Assembly (NCBI GenBank): GCA_964453155.1
Contig: CAYVQU010000021.1
Coordinates: forward strand, 1 to 43,622
Direction: 5' to 3'
Origin: CAYVQU01 sp964453155
GTDB taxonomy: Bacteria > Chloroflexota > Anaerolineae > Anaerolineales > UBA11858
Length of the DNA stretch: 43,622 nucleotides
Program-made: the position numbers and the translations under genes
Notes under the pieces: model-generated
Told to the model about the DNA's origin: nothing
Databases searched by the model: none
What the model saw: only the letters and a program-made list of their open reading frames with translations
Part shown: piece by piece, positions 31,991 to 39,944 of the stretch
How positions within the stretch are numbered: position 1 is the first letter of the stretch
Layout of the letters: every line of letters begins with the position of its first letter

Positions 31991-33880
31991 ATGTACGGGA
32001 CAACAGGAAAAATTTTACGAGTTGATCTGACCACCGGAACCTGGGAAGTCGAGCAACTGACTGAAGAGTTCTATCGACTCTACCCCGGAGGAAAAGCCCT
32101 AGCCGGGTATATTTTGTTGAACGAAATGCCCGCAGATATAGACCCTCTCTCGTCGGAGAATGTGTTGGTGGTTGCCAACGGTTTATTGACCGGTGCCCCG
32201 GTTTCTACGGCCACCCGCTTCACGGTTTCGGCGAAATCCCCGCTAACCAACGCTTACGGCGAATCCGAAGCGGGGGGATTTTGGGGACCAGAACTCAAAA
32301 TGGCCGGATTTGAGGCCATTGTGGTCAAGGGCAAAGCCTCGGAACCCGTTTACCTGTGGATCGAAGATGGTGAAATTGAAATTCGACCCGCTAAACATCT
32401 CTGGGGTCAAAAAACAGCCGAAGCGGAAGCGATCATTAGAGAAGAATTGGGCGATAAGAAAATCCGCGTCCTCCAGATTGGCCCGGGTGGTGAAAATCTC
32501 GTCCGTTTTGCCGGACTCACCAACGATCTGCGCCATTTCAACGGTCGCACTGGGATGGGTGCGGTTATGGGTTCCAAAAACTTACGCGCCATCGCAGTCC
32601 GCGGCCGGACCCGTTACAAAGAAATAGCCCGTGACCCCCGAGCTTTGGTTAATTTCGGTCGAACGTTAGCGGGGCGAGTTAAAGAGAACCCGCTCTCCTG
32701 GGGCTTGCAGGATAAAGGCACCCCCGGTTTAGTCGAACCCCTCAATACCGCTGGGATGCTGCCCACTCGCAATTTCTTGCAGGGTGCTTTTGAAAACGTC
32801 GATGACATCAAATGGGAAGTCTATGAGAGTGAATTGCTCACTGCTCGAAAAACTTGTTATGCCTGTGCGATCCGTTGTAAACGTGAAGTCCGGGTGGATG
32901 GTGAAGAATCGGCGTATGGCGGCCCGGAATACGAATCGGTTGGCTCGTTGGGGCCCAACTGTGGGGTGGGTGATATCCATGCGATTGCCAAGGCCAACGA
33001 ACTCTGCAATGCCTACATGCTTGATTCCATCTCTGCCGGGATGGCGATTTCATTCGCAATGGAATGTTTCGAGCATGGTTTATTGACCCTGGAAGATACC
33101 GACGGCCTCGATTTGCAATTTGGTAACGCCGAAGCGATGGTCACGCTGGTTGAATGGATCGCTCTGCGGAAAGGTATCGGTGATTTGTTAGCCGAAGGTG
33201 TGCGGCGCGCGGCCGAAAAGATCGGTGGGGATGCTGAGTATTTCGCCATCCATGTGAAGGGGCAGGAACTCCCGATGCATGAAGCTCGCGGTAAATATAA
33301 TGTCGGGATGGGATATGCGATCTCCGAAACCGGCGCGGACCACCTGGTGGTTGCCCACGATTCAATGCTGGCAAACCCCGATGGGATCCCCTTTAAAAAC
33401 GCGGCCCCCTTGGGGATCACTAGTGCTCAGCCGGTCAAGAGTCTCAATGATGACAAAATGCAGGCTTTCTTTGTTTTAGAGAAAGTGACCAGCTTCGAGA
33501 AAGTGATTGGTTATTGTTTCTTTGGACCTGCACCACGGTCTTATATTCAATTGCAGGAAGTTGTTGATTCAGTCAACGCGGCGACTGATTGGAATATAAC
33601 TCTCGAAGACCTGCTCGAAGTCGGTGAACGCGCTACAAATATGGCCCGGGTCTTCAACGCGCGTGAAGGATTTGCCCGCAAAGACGACACGCTCCCCGAG
33701 CGGATTTTTGGAAAACTTGAAAATGGGGCTCTCGAAGGGGAAGTTTTCCCTCGCGATGAATTTGAAGCGGCGCTAACCACCCTCTATGGAATTAAAGGTT
33801 GGGATTTGGAGACTGGTACGCCAACTCGCGAGCGATTGGAAGCTCTATCTTTGGGTTGGGCGGCGGATTTACTCGAGTAG
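31991..33880 (+). CDS. aor: Tungsten-type aldehyde:ferredoxin oxidoreductase
   Basis: A 629-residue member of the AOR family, which oxidises aldehydes to carboxylic acids with a tungstopterin and one [4Fe-4S] cluster and reduces ferredoxin. The start MYGTTGKILRVDLT is classical; ATG at 31991 follows GAGGTG, so the GTG at 31985 is rejected. Cluster cysteines are Cys289, Cys292, Cys296 (CYACAIRC) and Cys509 (VIGYCFFGP), matching the spacing of the Pyrococcus enzyme. GLTNDLRHFNGRTGMGAVMGSKNLRA is the pterin-binding signature. Here it would oxidise 3-sulfolactaldehyde to sulfolactate, replacing the NAD-dependent dehydrogenase used in known sulfoglycolysis. A MoaD-like gene follows directly. Confidence 0.93.
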   Translation: MYGTTGKILRVDLTTGTWEVEQLTEEFYRLYPGGKALAGYILLNEMPADIDPLSSENVLVVANGLLTGAPVSTATRFTVSAKSPLTNAYGESEAGGFWGPELKMAGFEAIVVKGKASEPVYLWIEDGEIEIRPAKHLWGQKTAEAEAIIREELGDKKIRVLQIGPGGENLVRFAGLTNDLRHFNGRTGMGAVMGSKNLRAIAVRGRTRYKEIARDPRALVNFGRTLAGRVKENPLSWGLQDKGTPGLVEPLNTAGMLPTRNFLQGAFENVDDIKWEVYESELLTARKTCYACAIRCKREVRVDGEESAYGGPEYESVGSLGPNCGVGDIHAIAKANELCNAYMLDSISAGMAISFAMECFEHGLLTLEDTDGLDLQFGNAEAMVTLVEWIALRKGIGDLLAEGVRRAAEKIGGDAEYFAIHVKGQELPMHEARGKYNVGMGYAISETGADHLVVAHDSMLANPDGIPFKNAAPLGITSAQPVKSLNDDKMQAFFVLEKVTSFEKVIGYCFFGPAPRSYIQLQEVVDSVNAATDWNITLEDLLEVGERATNMARVFNAREGFARKDDTLPERIFGKLENGALEGEVFPRDEFEAALTTLYGIKGWDLETGTPTRERLEALSLGWAADLLE

Positions 33881-33889
33881 TAGTTATTG

Positions 33890-33937
33890 GGTAATTCGGT
33901 GATTGGGTTTTCCCGTGTGACCCAATTACCGAATACC
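33890..33937. repeat. Inverted repeat between the aor and moaD-like genes
   Basis: GGTAATTCGGTGATTGGGT (33890-33908) mirrors ACCCAATTACCGAATACC (33920-33937) with a few mismatches and an 11-nt loop. No T-run follows. It leaves no room for a ribosome-binding site before the next gene. Confidence 0.7.
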
Positions 33938-33951
33938 TTGTTACCGAATTT

Positions 33952-34182
33952 ATGCGCATCTTCCTCGGCGGACACCTCAATTTCTACCAGCCCAAAAAAG
34001 ACAAATGGTTGCAAGTTCACTTGGAGCAACCAACTCGGTTGATTGAAATATTGGAGCGAGCTGGAATTCCGCTTGGGGAAGTTCACCTGGTGGTTGTGAA
34101 TGGTGAGTTGGAAGAGCTACAGAGGGCCATCATAAAGCCTGCTGATGAGGTCAAACTTTTCTCCGCAGTTGGGGGTGGGTAA
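33952..34182 (+). CDS. MoaD/ThiS-like sulfur-carrier protein
   Basis: A 76-residue beta-grasp protein ending in Val-Gly-Gly-Gly; the diglycine tail is the site of thiocarboxylate formation. AOR genes in anaerobes are often followed by such MoaD-like carriers, which deliver sulfur for the dithiolene of the tungsten/molybdenum pterin. No ribosome-binding sequence precedes the ATG; translation may depend on the aor message or be leaderless. It most likely serves the aldehyde oxidoreductase upstream. Confidence 0.82.
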   Translation: MRIFLGGHLNFYQPKKDKWLQVHLEQPTRLIEILERAGIPLGEVHLVVVNGELEELQRAIIKPADEVKLFSAVGGG

Positions 34183-34277
34183 GGAATTGATCAAACTTTC
34201 TTATTCTTAGGGTTCTATTATTAGTGGATGGCTTTTTTTTGCGATAATTTATTCATTGAAGTGAAAAATAAAATATT

Positions 34278-35441
34278 ATGACGAACAAGGCAGTTTCATC
34301 TAAACTTTCAGTTATCGAAAATAATTTGTTGGGGGTTTCGGTTCAAGAGATTCCAAAATTGATCCCTGGCGTCATTGCGGTGGCGATTTTGACCTGGGTA
34401 AGTATTTGGTTGAGTGGATTTATCGGCCAAGACCTGATGGGATTTGATAAATCCCCGATTTCGCCGGTGATATTGGCGATCATTTTAGGATTGGCTGTCA
34501 CCTCTTTTATCCCACTGCCAGCCTCTCTAAATCCGGGACTCAATTTCACGGTCAAAAAAGTCTTGCGACTGGGCATTATTCTTCTGGGGATCCGCCTGAC
34601 AATTTTTGATGTCTTTAAATTAGGCGCGTTTGGGGTTCCGATCGTTGCGTTATGCATTATTGGCGCGTTATTATTTACAACCTGGATTAATAAGAAACTC
34701 AATTTACCTGAGCGATTAGGAACTTTAATTGCGGTGGGAACTTCGATTTGCGGAGTGACAGCCATCGTAGCGACCAGCCCAGCTATCGATGCTGATGAAG
34801 AAGAGTCAGCGTATGCGGTCGCAACTATAACGGTATTTGGGTTGTTTGCCACAATTTTCTACCCCTATTTAGCAAATGAAATATTCAATGGCGAGGCGAT
34901 CGCAGCCGGGTTGTTTTTAGGGACCTCGGTGCACGAAACGGCCCAGGTGGTTGGGGCTGGAAAAATTTATGCTGATATTTTTACCAAATCCCTGGCCTTA
35001 GATGTGGCCACAGTAGCCAAATTGGTACGGAATGTGTTCATGGCCGGTGTTATTCCGATCATGGCGTATTATTACGCTCAAAGATCGCAAAGTGAAGGCT
35101 TTGAGAAGAAAACCAGCATCCTAAAATTGCTGCCCCTATTCATTTTGGGTTTCATTGGGATGGCGATCTTACGGTCACTAGGCGATGCCGGGATTAACGC
35201 CACCGGACGGGCTTACAGTCTGTGGGATGGGGTGGCCTGGAAATCCGTGATCTCAGGCGTTAAGCACTGGGCCGAAATCTTCTTAGTAGCAGCCCTGGCC
35301 GGGGTAGGATTGAATACAAAGTTTAGTACTCTGAAGAAATTGGGCCTCAAACCCTTTTTAGTGGGGTTGGGCGCGTCAACCTCAGTCGGATTAATTAGTT
35401 TTGTCGCGATCAAATTGTTGGGAAATTGGGTGACGTTTTAA
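34278..35441 (+). CDS. YeiH/UPF0324-family membrane protein, putative sulfate/sulfite exporter
   Basis: A 387-residue protein with about ten transmembrane helices (VIAVAILTWVSIWLSGF, VILAIILGLAVTSFI, VLRLGIILLGIRLTIFDVF, and later LFLGTSVHETAQVVGAG, FLVAALAGVGLNTKF). It belongs to the family commonly named putative sulfate exporter family transporter, whose members also occur in gene sets for sulfonate degradation. The GTSICGVTAI and SVHETAQVVGAG segments are conserved family motifs. It ends the rightward gene train, so the natural reading is export of sulfite or sulfate formed by the sulfo-lyase. Transport has not been shown for most members. A 14-bp bidirectional terminator follows. Confidence 0.88.
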   Translation: MTNKAVSSKLSVIENNLLGVSVQEIPKLIPGVIAVAILTWVSIWLSGFIGQDLMGFDKSPISPVILAIILGLAVTSFIPLPASLNPGLNFTVKKVLRLGIILLGIRLTIFDVFKLGAFGVPIVALCIIGALLFTTWINKKLNLPERLGTLIAVGTSICGVTAIVATSPAIDADEEESAYAVATITVFGLFATIFYPYLANEIFNGEAIAAGLFLGTSVHETAQVVGAGKIYADIFTKSLALDVATVAKLVRNVFMAGVIPIMAYYYAQRSQSEGFEKKTSILKLLPLFILGFIGMAILRSLGDAGINATGRAYSLWDGVAWKSVISGVKHWAEIFLVAALAGVGLNTKFSTLKKLGLKPFLVGLGASTSVGLISFVAIKLLGNWVTF

Positions 35442-35460
35442 GCCTGGCTACATATGCGTA

Positions 35461-35496
35461 AAAAGCGGATGCCAACCTACGCTGGCATCCGCTTTT
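35461..35496. terminator. Bidirectional terminator closing the island
   Basis: AAAAGCGGATGCCA pairs with TGGCATCCGCTTTT over 14 bp, 8-nt loop, between the convergent exporter and thioredoxin reductase genes. Confidence 0.9.
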
Positions 35497-35520
35497 ACTT
35501 CCCCCTAACCACCTTCCATT

Positions 35521-36777
35521 TCACACTGTTTTAAGATATTCACGGATTAGCAGCGCGGCCGTTGCCCCCTCCCCGGCTGCGGAGGCGACTTGTTTGGTGC
35601 TCCCTGAGCGCACGTCACCGGCCGCAAAGATACCGGCCACCGATGTTTCCAGGACCCCTGGTTCACAGATGCCCATTTTCCCATAGCCACTCGTAGGGGG
35701 ATAATCACCGTGGATGAGAATGTGTCCGGTAATCACAAAGCCCCACTCATCGAGCTGGATATTTGAATTGTCCAAAAATGCTATATTGGGGGTTTGCCCA
35801 ATAAACACGAATGCACCGGCTGGATGCAGATCGGCAGTTTTTCCAGTGGCAGTGTTTTTGGTGGAGATGGTGTTGAGTTTGCCGCCTGATCCGCAAAAGG
35901 CCACTACCTCGGTGTTAAATTGCACTTCGATCTTTGGATGAGACCGCACCTTTTCGACCAACACCTGACTGGCCGTCAGTTCATCACTCCGCACTAAGAT
36001 GGTTACTTTTTCGACAAATTTGACCAGGAATAGACTCTCTTCAGTGGCACTGTTCCCGCCACCGATGACGACAACTTCTTGGCCTTTATAGAACGGGCCA
36101 TCACAAGTGGCACAAAAGTGAATTCCGGCCCCGATGTAGTTTTCTTCCCCTTCAACTTCCAACCGCCGATAGCGGCTGCCAGATGCGATCAGAATCGACA
36201 AGGCTGAGTATTCACTCCCATCTGCGGTGGTGACAAAGGCGTACTGTTCATCTTTGTGGATTTTTACCACATCTTGCGCTTGGAGCATTTCAACGCCGAA
36301 CCGGGCTGCCTGACGTCGGAGTTGTTCGGCAAATTCAGACCCTGCGACGCCGTCCGCAAATCCGGGGACATTATCGAGACGTTCGGTCCCGGCCGCTTGC
36401 CCTCCCAAAGCTGCGCGCTCAATCACCAGGGTGTCGATTCCCTCCCGGGCAGTGTAAAGGGCGGCAGTTAAACCTGCTGGTCCACCGCCAATTACGATCA
36501 AATCGTAATGGCTTTTTTCTGCTTTGGTCTTTAAACCTAACTTCGTGGCTAATTCCGCATTAGAGGGTTCTACCAAAATCGAACCATCTTCAAATTCAAT
36601 TGTGGGAATGATCCGTTTCCCCCCATTTTTCCGGATGACATAGGCTTCGCCCTCTTTATCCTGTTCAATATCGACCCAGTTATAAGGTATTTGATGTTCA
36701 CCTAAGAAAGTTTTGCTCCGGCGACAATCGGGACACCAATGAGCACCGTATAGAATAATGTTGGCATGGGAAGTCAT
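35521..36777 (-). CDS. trxB: Thioredoxin reductase with N-terminal glutaredoxin-like domain
   Basis: A 418-residue fusion. Residues 1-80 are a glutaredoxin-like domain with active site CPDC (HWCPDCRRS) and the cis-proline region IIPTIEF; residues from about 90 form a low-molecular-weight thioredoxin reductase with FAD motif IVIGGGPAGLTAALYTAREG, redox centre Cys222-Cys225 (FCATCDGP), NADPH motif VVIGGGNSATEES and the C-terminal FAD motif GIFAAGDVR. The fused domain may be its direct electron acceptor. A clear GGAG site precedes the start. Position next to rubrerythrin, ferritin and a Fur-like regulator fits a redox-defence role. Confidence 0.92.
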   Translation of the reverse strand: MTSHANIILYGAHWCPDCRRSKTFLGEHQIPYNWVDIEQDKEGEAYVIRKNGGKRIIPTIEFEDGSILVEPSNAELATKLGLKTKAEKSHYDLIVIGGGPAGLTAALYTAREGIDTLVIERAALGGQAAGTERLDNVPGFADGVAGSEFAEQLRRQAARFGVEMLQAQDVVKIHKDEQYAFVTTADGSEYSALSILIASGSRYRRLEVEGEENYIGAGIHFCATCDGPFYKGQEVVVIGGGNSATEESLFLVKFVEKVTILVRSDELTASQVLVEKVRSHPKIEVQFNTEVVAFCGSGGKLNTISTKNTATGKTADLHPAGAFVFIGQTPNIAFLDNSNIQLDEWGFVITGHILIHGDYPPTSGYGKMGICEPGVLETSVAGIFAAGDVRSGSTKQVASAAGEGATAALLIREYLKTV

Positions 36778-36863
36778 AACTACTCCTCTTTTATTGGCTG
36801 TTTTTTCCGGACGGTACTTTGGTGCCGAAACTTACCTAGAATTTCAATCATAGCACAATGCAA

Positions 36864-36897
36864 AAAACCTCCTGACAGGGGATTGTCAGGAGGTTTT
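36864..36897 (-). terminator. Terminator after rubrerythrin
   Basis: AAAACCTCCTGACA pairs with TGTCAGGAGGTTTT over 14 bp with a 6-nt loop, and T-rich sequence follows on the minus strand. Confidence 0.85.
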
Positions 36898-36917
36898 GGC
36901 ATTGATATGGGTTTCGT

Positions 36918-37421
36918 TTAGAATTCTTTGTATTTTGCTTTTACAGCTTTACAAATGGGGCAACGATCAGGCGCATCCCCATAGACTGTGTGACCGCAAA
37001 TGTCGCAGACGAAGATTTTCTGGGCAGCGATATCGGAGCCAGCTTTGACGGTCTCTTGGGCGTCACCGTACATCACCTCGTGGATTTTCTCAGCTTCCAT
37101 GGCGTAGAAGATGCTGCGCAGCGCGCCTTTTTCTTCTTGCAATTTGGCAACGGCTTCGAAAGCCGGGTACATCTCTTCGACTTCGTAGTTCTCGCCACCC
37201 ATTGCGGCCCCCAAATTGTCGGCGGTGTCTCCGATTCCTTTGAGTTGCTTCAGGTGATTGATGGCGTGGACACGTTCGGCATAGGCGATCGCGTTGAACA
37301 ATCGGGCCACTTCGGGTAAACCCTCCCGCTCGGCTTTGTCAGCAAAGGCCAGATATTTCATATGGGCCTGGCTCTCGCCAGCAAAAGCGGCTTTCAGGTT
37401 CTCTTCAGTCATACTTCGCAT
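36918..37421 (-). CDS. Rubrerythrin
   Basis: A 167-residue non-haem iron peroxidase of anaerobes. The N-terminal four-helix domain contains the diiron ligands in GESQAHMKYL, the AIAYAERVHA segment and a YAMEAEKIHE motif; the C-terminal rubredoxin-like domain has CDICGH...CPICK. It reduces hydrogen peroxide using electrons from a reductase or rubredoxin. The ATG at 37421 has GGAG at good spacing. It lies downstream of ferritin with a hairpin between them, and the set is probably controlled by the Fur/PerR-like protein. Confidence 0.93.
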   Translation of the reverse strand: MRSMTEENLKAAFAGESQAHMKYLAFADKAEREGLPEVARLFNAIAYAERVHAINHLKQLKGIGDTADNLGAAMGGENYEVEEMYPAFEAVAKLQEEKGALRSIFYAMEAEKIHEVMYGDAQETVKAGSDIAAQKIFVCDICGHTVYGDAPDRCPICKAVKAKYKEF

Positions 37422-37443
37422 TGCATTCTCCTAAATATAAATT

Positions 37444-37482
37444 TAATAAGTTGATTGATCTGTAAGATCAATCAACTTATTA
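37444..37482. terminator. Perfect 18-bp hairpin after ferritin
   Basis: Arms at 37444-37461 and 37465-37482 (core AAGTTGATTGATCT with AGATCAATCAACTT) pair completely around a 3-nt loop. It lies 5 nt past the ferritin stop and 23 nt before the rubrerythrin start, with AT-rich flanks. Confidence 0.75.
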
Positions 37483-37486
37483 TTAA

Positions 37487-38008
37487 CTATTCTTCTTCGC
37501 CGCCAGCGAAAACTTCGGCGGGCAGGGCGCGGGAACCGAGTTCGCGATCGAGCATCAGAAGGGCATGAGTATTCCCCTCAATCATCTTGAGTTGATCGAG
37601 AATATCGCCGGCGTTCTTTTCTTCTTCAACTTGCTCGTCGATGAACCACTGGAGCATGGATTGGCTGGCAAAATCGCGTTCTTCCAGTGCCAAAGCATAC
37701 AGTTCATTGATGAAACCGGTGACCAATTGTTCATGGGCCAAGGTTTTTTCAAAGACCTCGATAGGGGAGGAAAATTCAATCGGAGGTCCTTCAATGGGTT
37801 GCAATTTAACTTCACCACCCCGATCATAAATGAAGTCGAAGAATTTGAAAGCATGGGCCTGTTCTTCGTGGAATTGCATTCGCATCCAGTTGGCAAAACC
37901 AGGCAAGGTGTTGGCTTCAAAATAGGCCGCCATCGAGAGATAAATGTAGGCTGAAGCTAATTCCCGCTGGATCTGGTCGTTCATGGCTGCTTCGAGTTTC
38001 TGGTTCAT
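37487..38008 (-). CDS. Ferritin (non-haem iron storage)
   Basis: A 173-residue ferritin of the FtnA type: QLEAAMNDQIQRELASAYIYLSMAAYFE at the N-terminus (the usual helix A), MRMQFHEEQAHAFKFFDFI with the ferroxidase Glu/His ligands, and QWFIDEQVEEEKNAGDIL in helix D. It forms a cytoplasmic cage that oxidises and stores iron, which also limits Fenton damage. AAGGAG precedes the start. It lies 48 nt after the Fur-family regulator gene, and together with rubrerythrin forms an iron/peroxide response group. Confidence 0.93.
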   Translation of the reverse strand: MNQKLEAAMNDQIQRELASAYIYLSMAAYFEANTLPGFANWMRMQFHEEQAHAFKFFDFIYDRGGEVKLQPIEGPPIEFSSPIEVFEKTLAHEQLVTGFINELYALALEERDFASQSMLQWFIDEQVEEEKNAGDILDQLKMIEGNTHALLMLDRELGSRALPAEVFAGGEEE

Positions 38009-38056
38009 CTAGTTCTCCTTATGTTTCAAATTAGTGGTTGGGTTTTCTAAAGTTTG

Positions 38057-38491
38057 CTACGGCTGGCAATTGGGACACAGCCCAAAAAAATCTAGCCGAT
38101 AGTTTGTGATTTGGTAACCGGTTTGCTGTGATACGGTGGCGGGGATATCTGCGAGTAAGTCTTCGTCCAGGTCGGTAATGGTGTTACATTGGGAACAAAC
38201 AAAATGAGGGTGAGGGGGTTTTTGGCTGCCATCAAATCGGGCCGACGAGTTATCAATATTCAACTCAGTGATTTCCCCCATTTCTTTAAGCATACTAATG
38301 GTTTTATAGATTGTAGCCAGGCCAATCATTGGGTAGTCTGCCTGGACGCGGTCATGGATTTCTTCGACACTGAGATGATCTTGGTTGCCAATGATGATAT
38401 TCAAAACCGCGACCCGTTGCGGGGTGACGCGCATCCCAGTGGCTCTCAAACGTTCGATAATTTCATCAACCGGGCTCAGGGTAGTTTCCAT
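38057..38491 (-). CDS. Fur-family transcriptional regulator (PerR-like)
   Basis: A 144-residue regulator. The winged helix lies at residues 15-80 (GMRVTPQRVAVLNIIIGNQDHLSVEEIHDRV, GLATIYKTISMLKEMGEI). HPHFVCSQCNTITDL supplies the first zinc CxxC and the metal-sensing histidines, and FGLCPNCQP gives the second CxxC. PerR-type proteins sense peroxide; Fur proteins sense iron. Its position upstream of ferritin, rubrerythrin and thioredoxin reductase favours PerR. A palindrome at 38541-38556 upstream may be its own operator. Confidence 0.9.
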   Translation of the reverse strand: METTLSPVDEIIERLRATGMRVTPQRVAVLNIIIGNQDHLSVEEIHDRVQADYPMIGLATIYKTISMLKEMGEITELNIDNSSARFDGSQKPPHPHFVCSQCNTITDLDEDLLADIPATVSQQTGYQITNYRLDFFGLCPNCQP

Positions 38492-38521
38492 TTCCCACAG
38501 TAAAATATGAATAATTTGGAT

Positions 38522-38558
38522 AATATTTGTCGAAAATAATTATTTATTGATAAATATT
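38522..38558. promoter_or_regulatory. Putative Fur/PerR operator
   Basis: TATTTAT TG ATAAATA at 38541-38556 is a 7-2-7 palindrome within a larger dyad AATATTT (38522-38528) and AAATATT (38552-38558). The AT-rich form resembles PerR/Fur boxes, 30-60 nt upstream of the regulator start. Confidence 0.5.
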
Positions 38559-38765
38559 CTCAATAAGAAGTATATCATCAACAAAAATCGAAGTCAAGAA
38601 ATTTGTATCAGTCAATTTCGGATATTGTATTGAGACCCAAACCAATCTTTTCTGAAATGAGAATTACTTAAGAATGAACTTGCAAAATACTCATTTTATG
38701 AGTCTCTTTGTAAGAACCCCCACATTCTTGGCATCAGAAGCGTAAGAAAAGAGAAGGAGCCTGTC

Positions 38766-39722
38766 ATGAAAAAAATTCAATCATCTGAGATAACCCCAGA
38801 ACAAGTTTATCTCTCCCGGCGAGATTTTCTCAAAGGGATGGGGATTGTAGGGGCCAGCGCAGTATTAGCCTCCTGTGGAGGCGGTGCAACTGACGAAGAA
38901 ACGAGTTCATCTTTTAAAACACCTGAAGCTGTGCCAACTGCCACGATTGGAGCTGGGACGGACGAACTTGGGGATGAGCTGACACCGTTTTTTGATGTTA
39001 CCCATTACAACAATTTCTATGAATTTACGGTTCGCAAAGAAGATGTTGCTGGCATGGCAACTAAGTTTAAGACCGATCCTTGGAGCGTTGAAGTTGGCGG
39101 GTTGGTAAATAATCCTAAAACCTATTCCATTGATGATTTAAAGAAATTTAGTATTCAAGATCGCATTTATCGACTGCGATGTGTCGAAGCCTGGTCAATG
39201 GTTATCCCCTGGATGGGATTTCCGCTGTCCGAATTATTAAATGAAGTCGAGCCTAAATCAGAAGCGAAATATGTTCGATTTGAAACTTTGTATGACCCAG
39301 ACCAGTTCCCAGGCCAAAAAGTTTCATTATACGAATGGCCCTATATTGAAGGTTTAAGAATTGATGAAGCGATGCATGATCTAACCCTGATGTCAACCGG
39401 TCTCTATGGTAAAGATCTGCTACCCCAAAATGGCGCCCCAATTCGATTGGTGGTCCCTTGGAAATATGGGTTTAAGAGTATTAAATCCATTGTAAAAATT
39501 GATCTGGTTGAAGAAATGCCGACCTCCTTATGGATGGCAACGACCCCTTATGAATATGGCTTCTATGCCAATGTCAACCCAAACGTGGATCATCCCCGCT
39601 GGTCTCAGGCCTCTGAGCGGCGGATTGGAGAATTTGGCCGTCGCGAGACGTTGATGTTTAATGGCTATGAAGAAGAAGTTGCCCATCTTTATGCTGATAT
39701 GGACCTGAATATTAACTTCTAG
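38766..39722 (+). CDS. MsrP/YedY-like molybdopterin-dependent oxidoreductase, Tat-exported lipoprotein
   Basis: A 318-residue protein of the sulfite oxidase fold. The N-terminus has Arg18-Arg19 (SRRDFLKGM), a hydrophobic stretch and a lipobox with Cys37, so it is folded, exported by the Tat system and probably lipid-anchored. The molybdenum ligand is Cys139 (RLRCVEAWSMVIPW), and PWKYGFKSIKSIVKI is another family segment. Relatives reduce methionine sulfoxide in periplasmic proteins together with a haem membrane partner MsrQ. No MsrQ gene is in the window, so the electron donor is open; another role is possible. GGAG precedes the start. Confidence 0.88.
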   Translation: MKKIQSSEITPEQVYLSRRDFLKGMGIVGASAVLASCGGGATDEETSSSFKTPEAVPTATIGAGTDELGDELTPFFDVTHYNNFYEFTVRKEDVAGMATKFKTDPWSVEVGGLVNNPKTYSIDDLKKFSIQDRIYRLRCVEAWSMVIPWMGFPLSELLNEVEPKSEAKYVRFETLYDPDQFPGQKVSLYEWPYIEGLRIDEAMHDLTLMSTGLYGKDLLPQNGAPIRLVVPWKYGFKSIKSIVKIDLVEEMPTSLWMATTPYEYGFYANVNPNVDHPRWSQASERRIGEFGRRETLMFNGYEEEVAHLYADMDLNINF

Positions 39723-39864
39723 GGCATTGTTAGGTTAAATTTTGAGAAACTACACCCTTCGGTACGACCAGGAAAACACTGGTCTACTCAGGATGTTGCT
39801 TGTCATAAAATAACTTAACAGAGTGCTAGCATTTTCGAAACTCGCATAAATCTTTTGGTAGGCG

Positions 39865-39913
39865 CACGGTTCCCTACCTCCTCGCGGGGAGATATGGAGC
39901 CGTGTTTTGTTTT
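39865..39913 (+). terminator. Terminator after the molybdoenzyme gene
   Basis: CACGGTTCC (39865-39873) pairs with GGAGCCGTG (39896-39904) with one G-U pair, an inner CTCC/GGAG stem in the loop, and TTTTGTTTT after it. It lies in a 342-nt gap that otherwise holds only element C. Confidence 0.7.
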
Positions 39914-39944
39914 CAAGTTCTAAAAATATTATTCGTAAGGCATA

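Noticed and set aside
29066..35441. Reading the rightward operon as an altronate/hexuronate pathway
   Set aside because: No uronate isomerase (UxaC), mannonate/tagaturonate enzyme or KDG kinase/aldolase is present, and the large lyase subunit lacks the UxaA HGAGC motif; kept only as the alternative.
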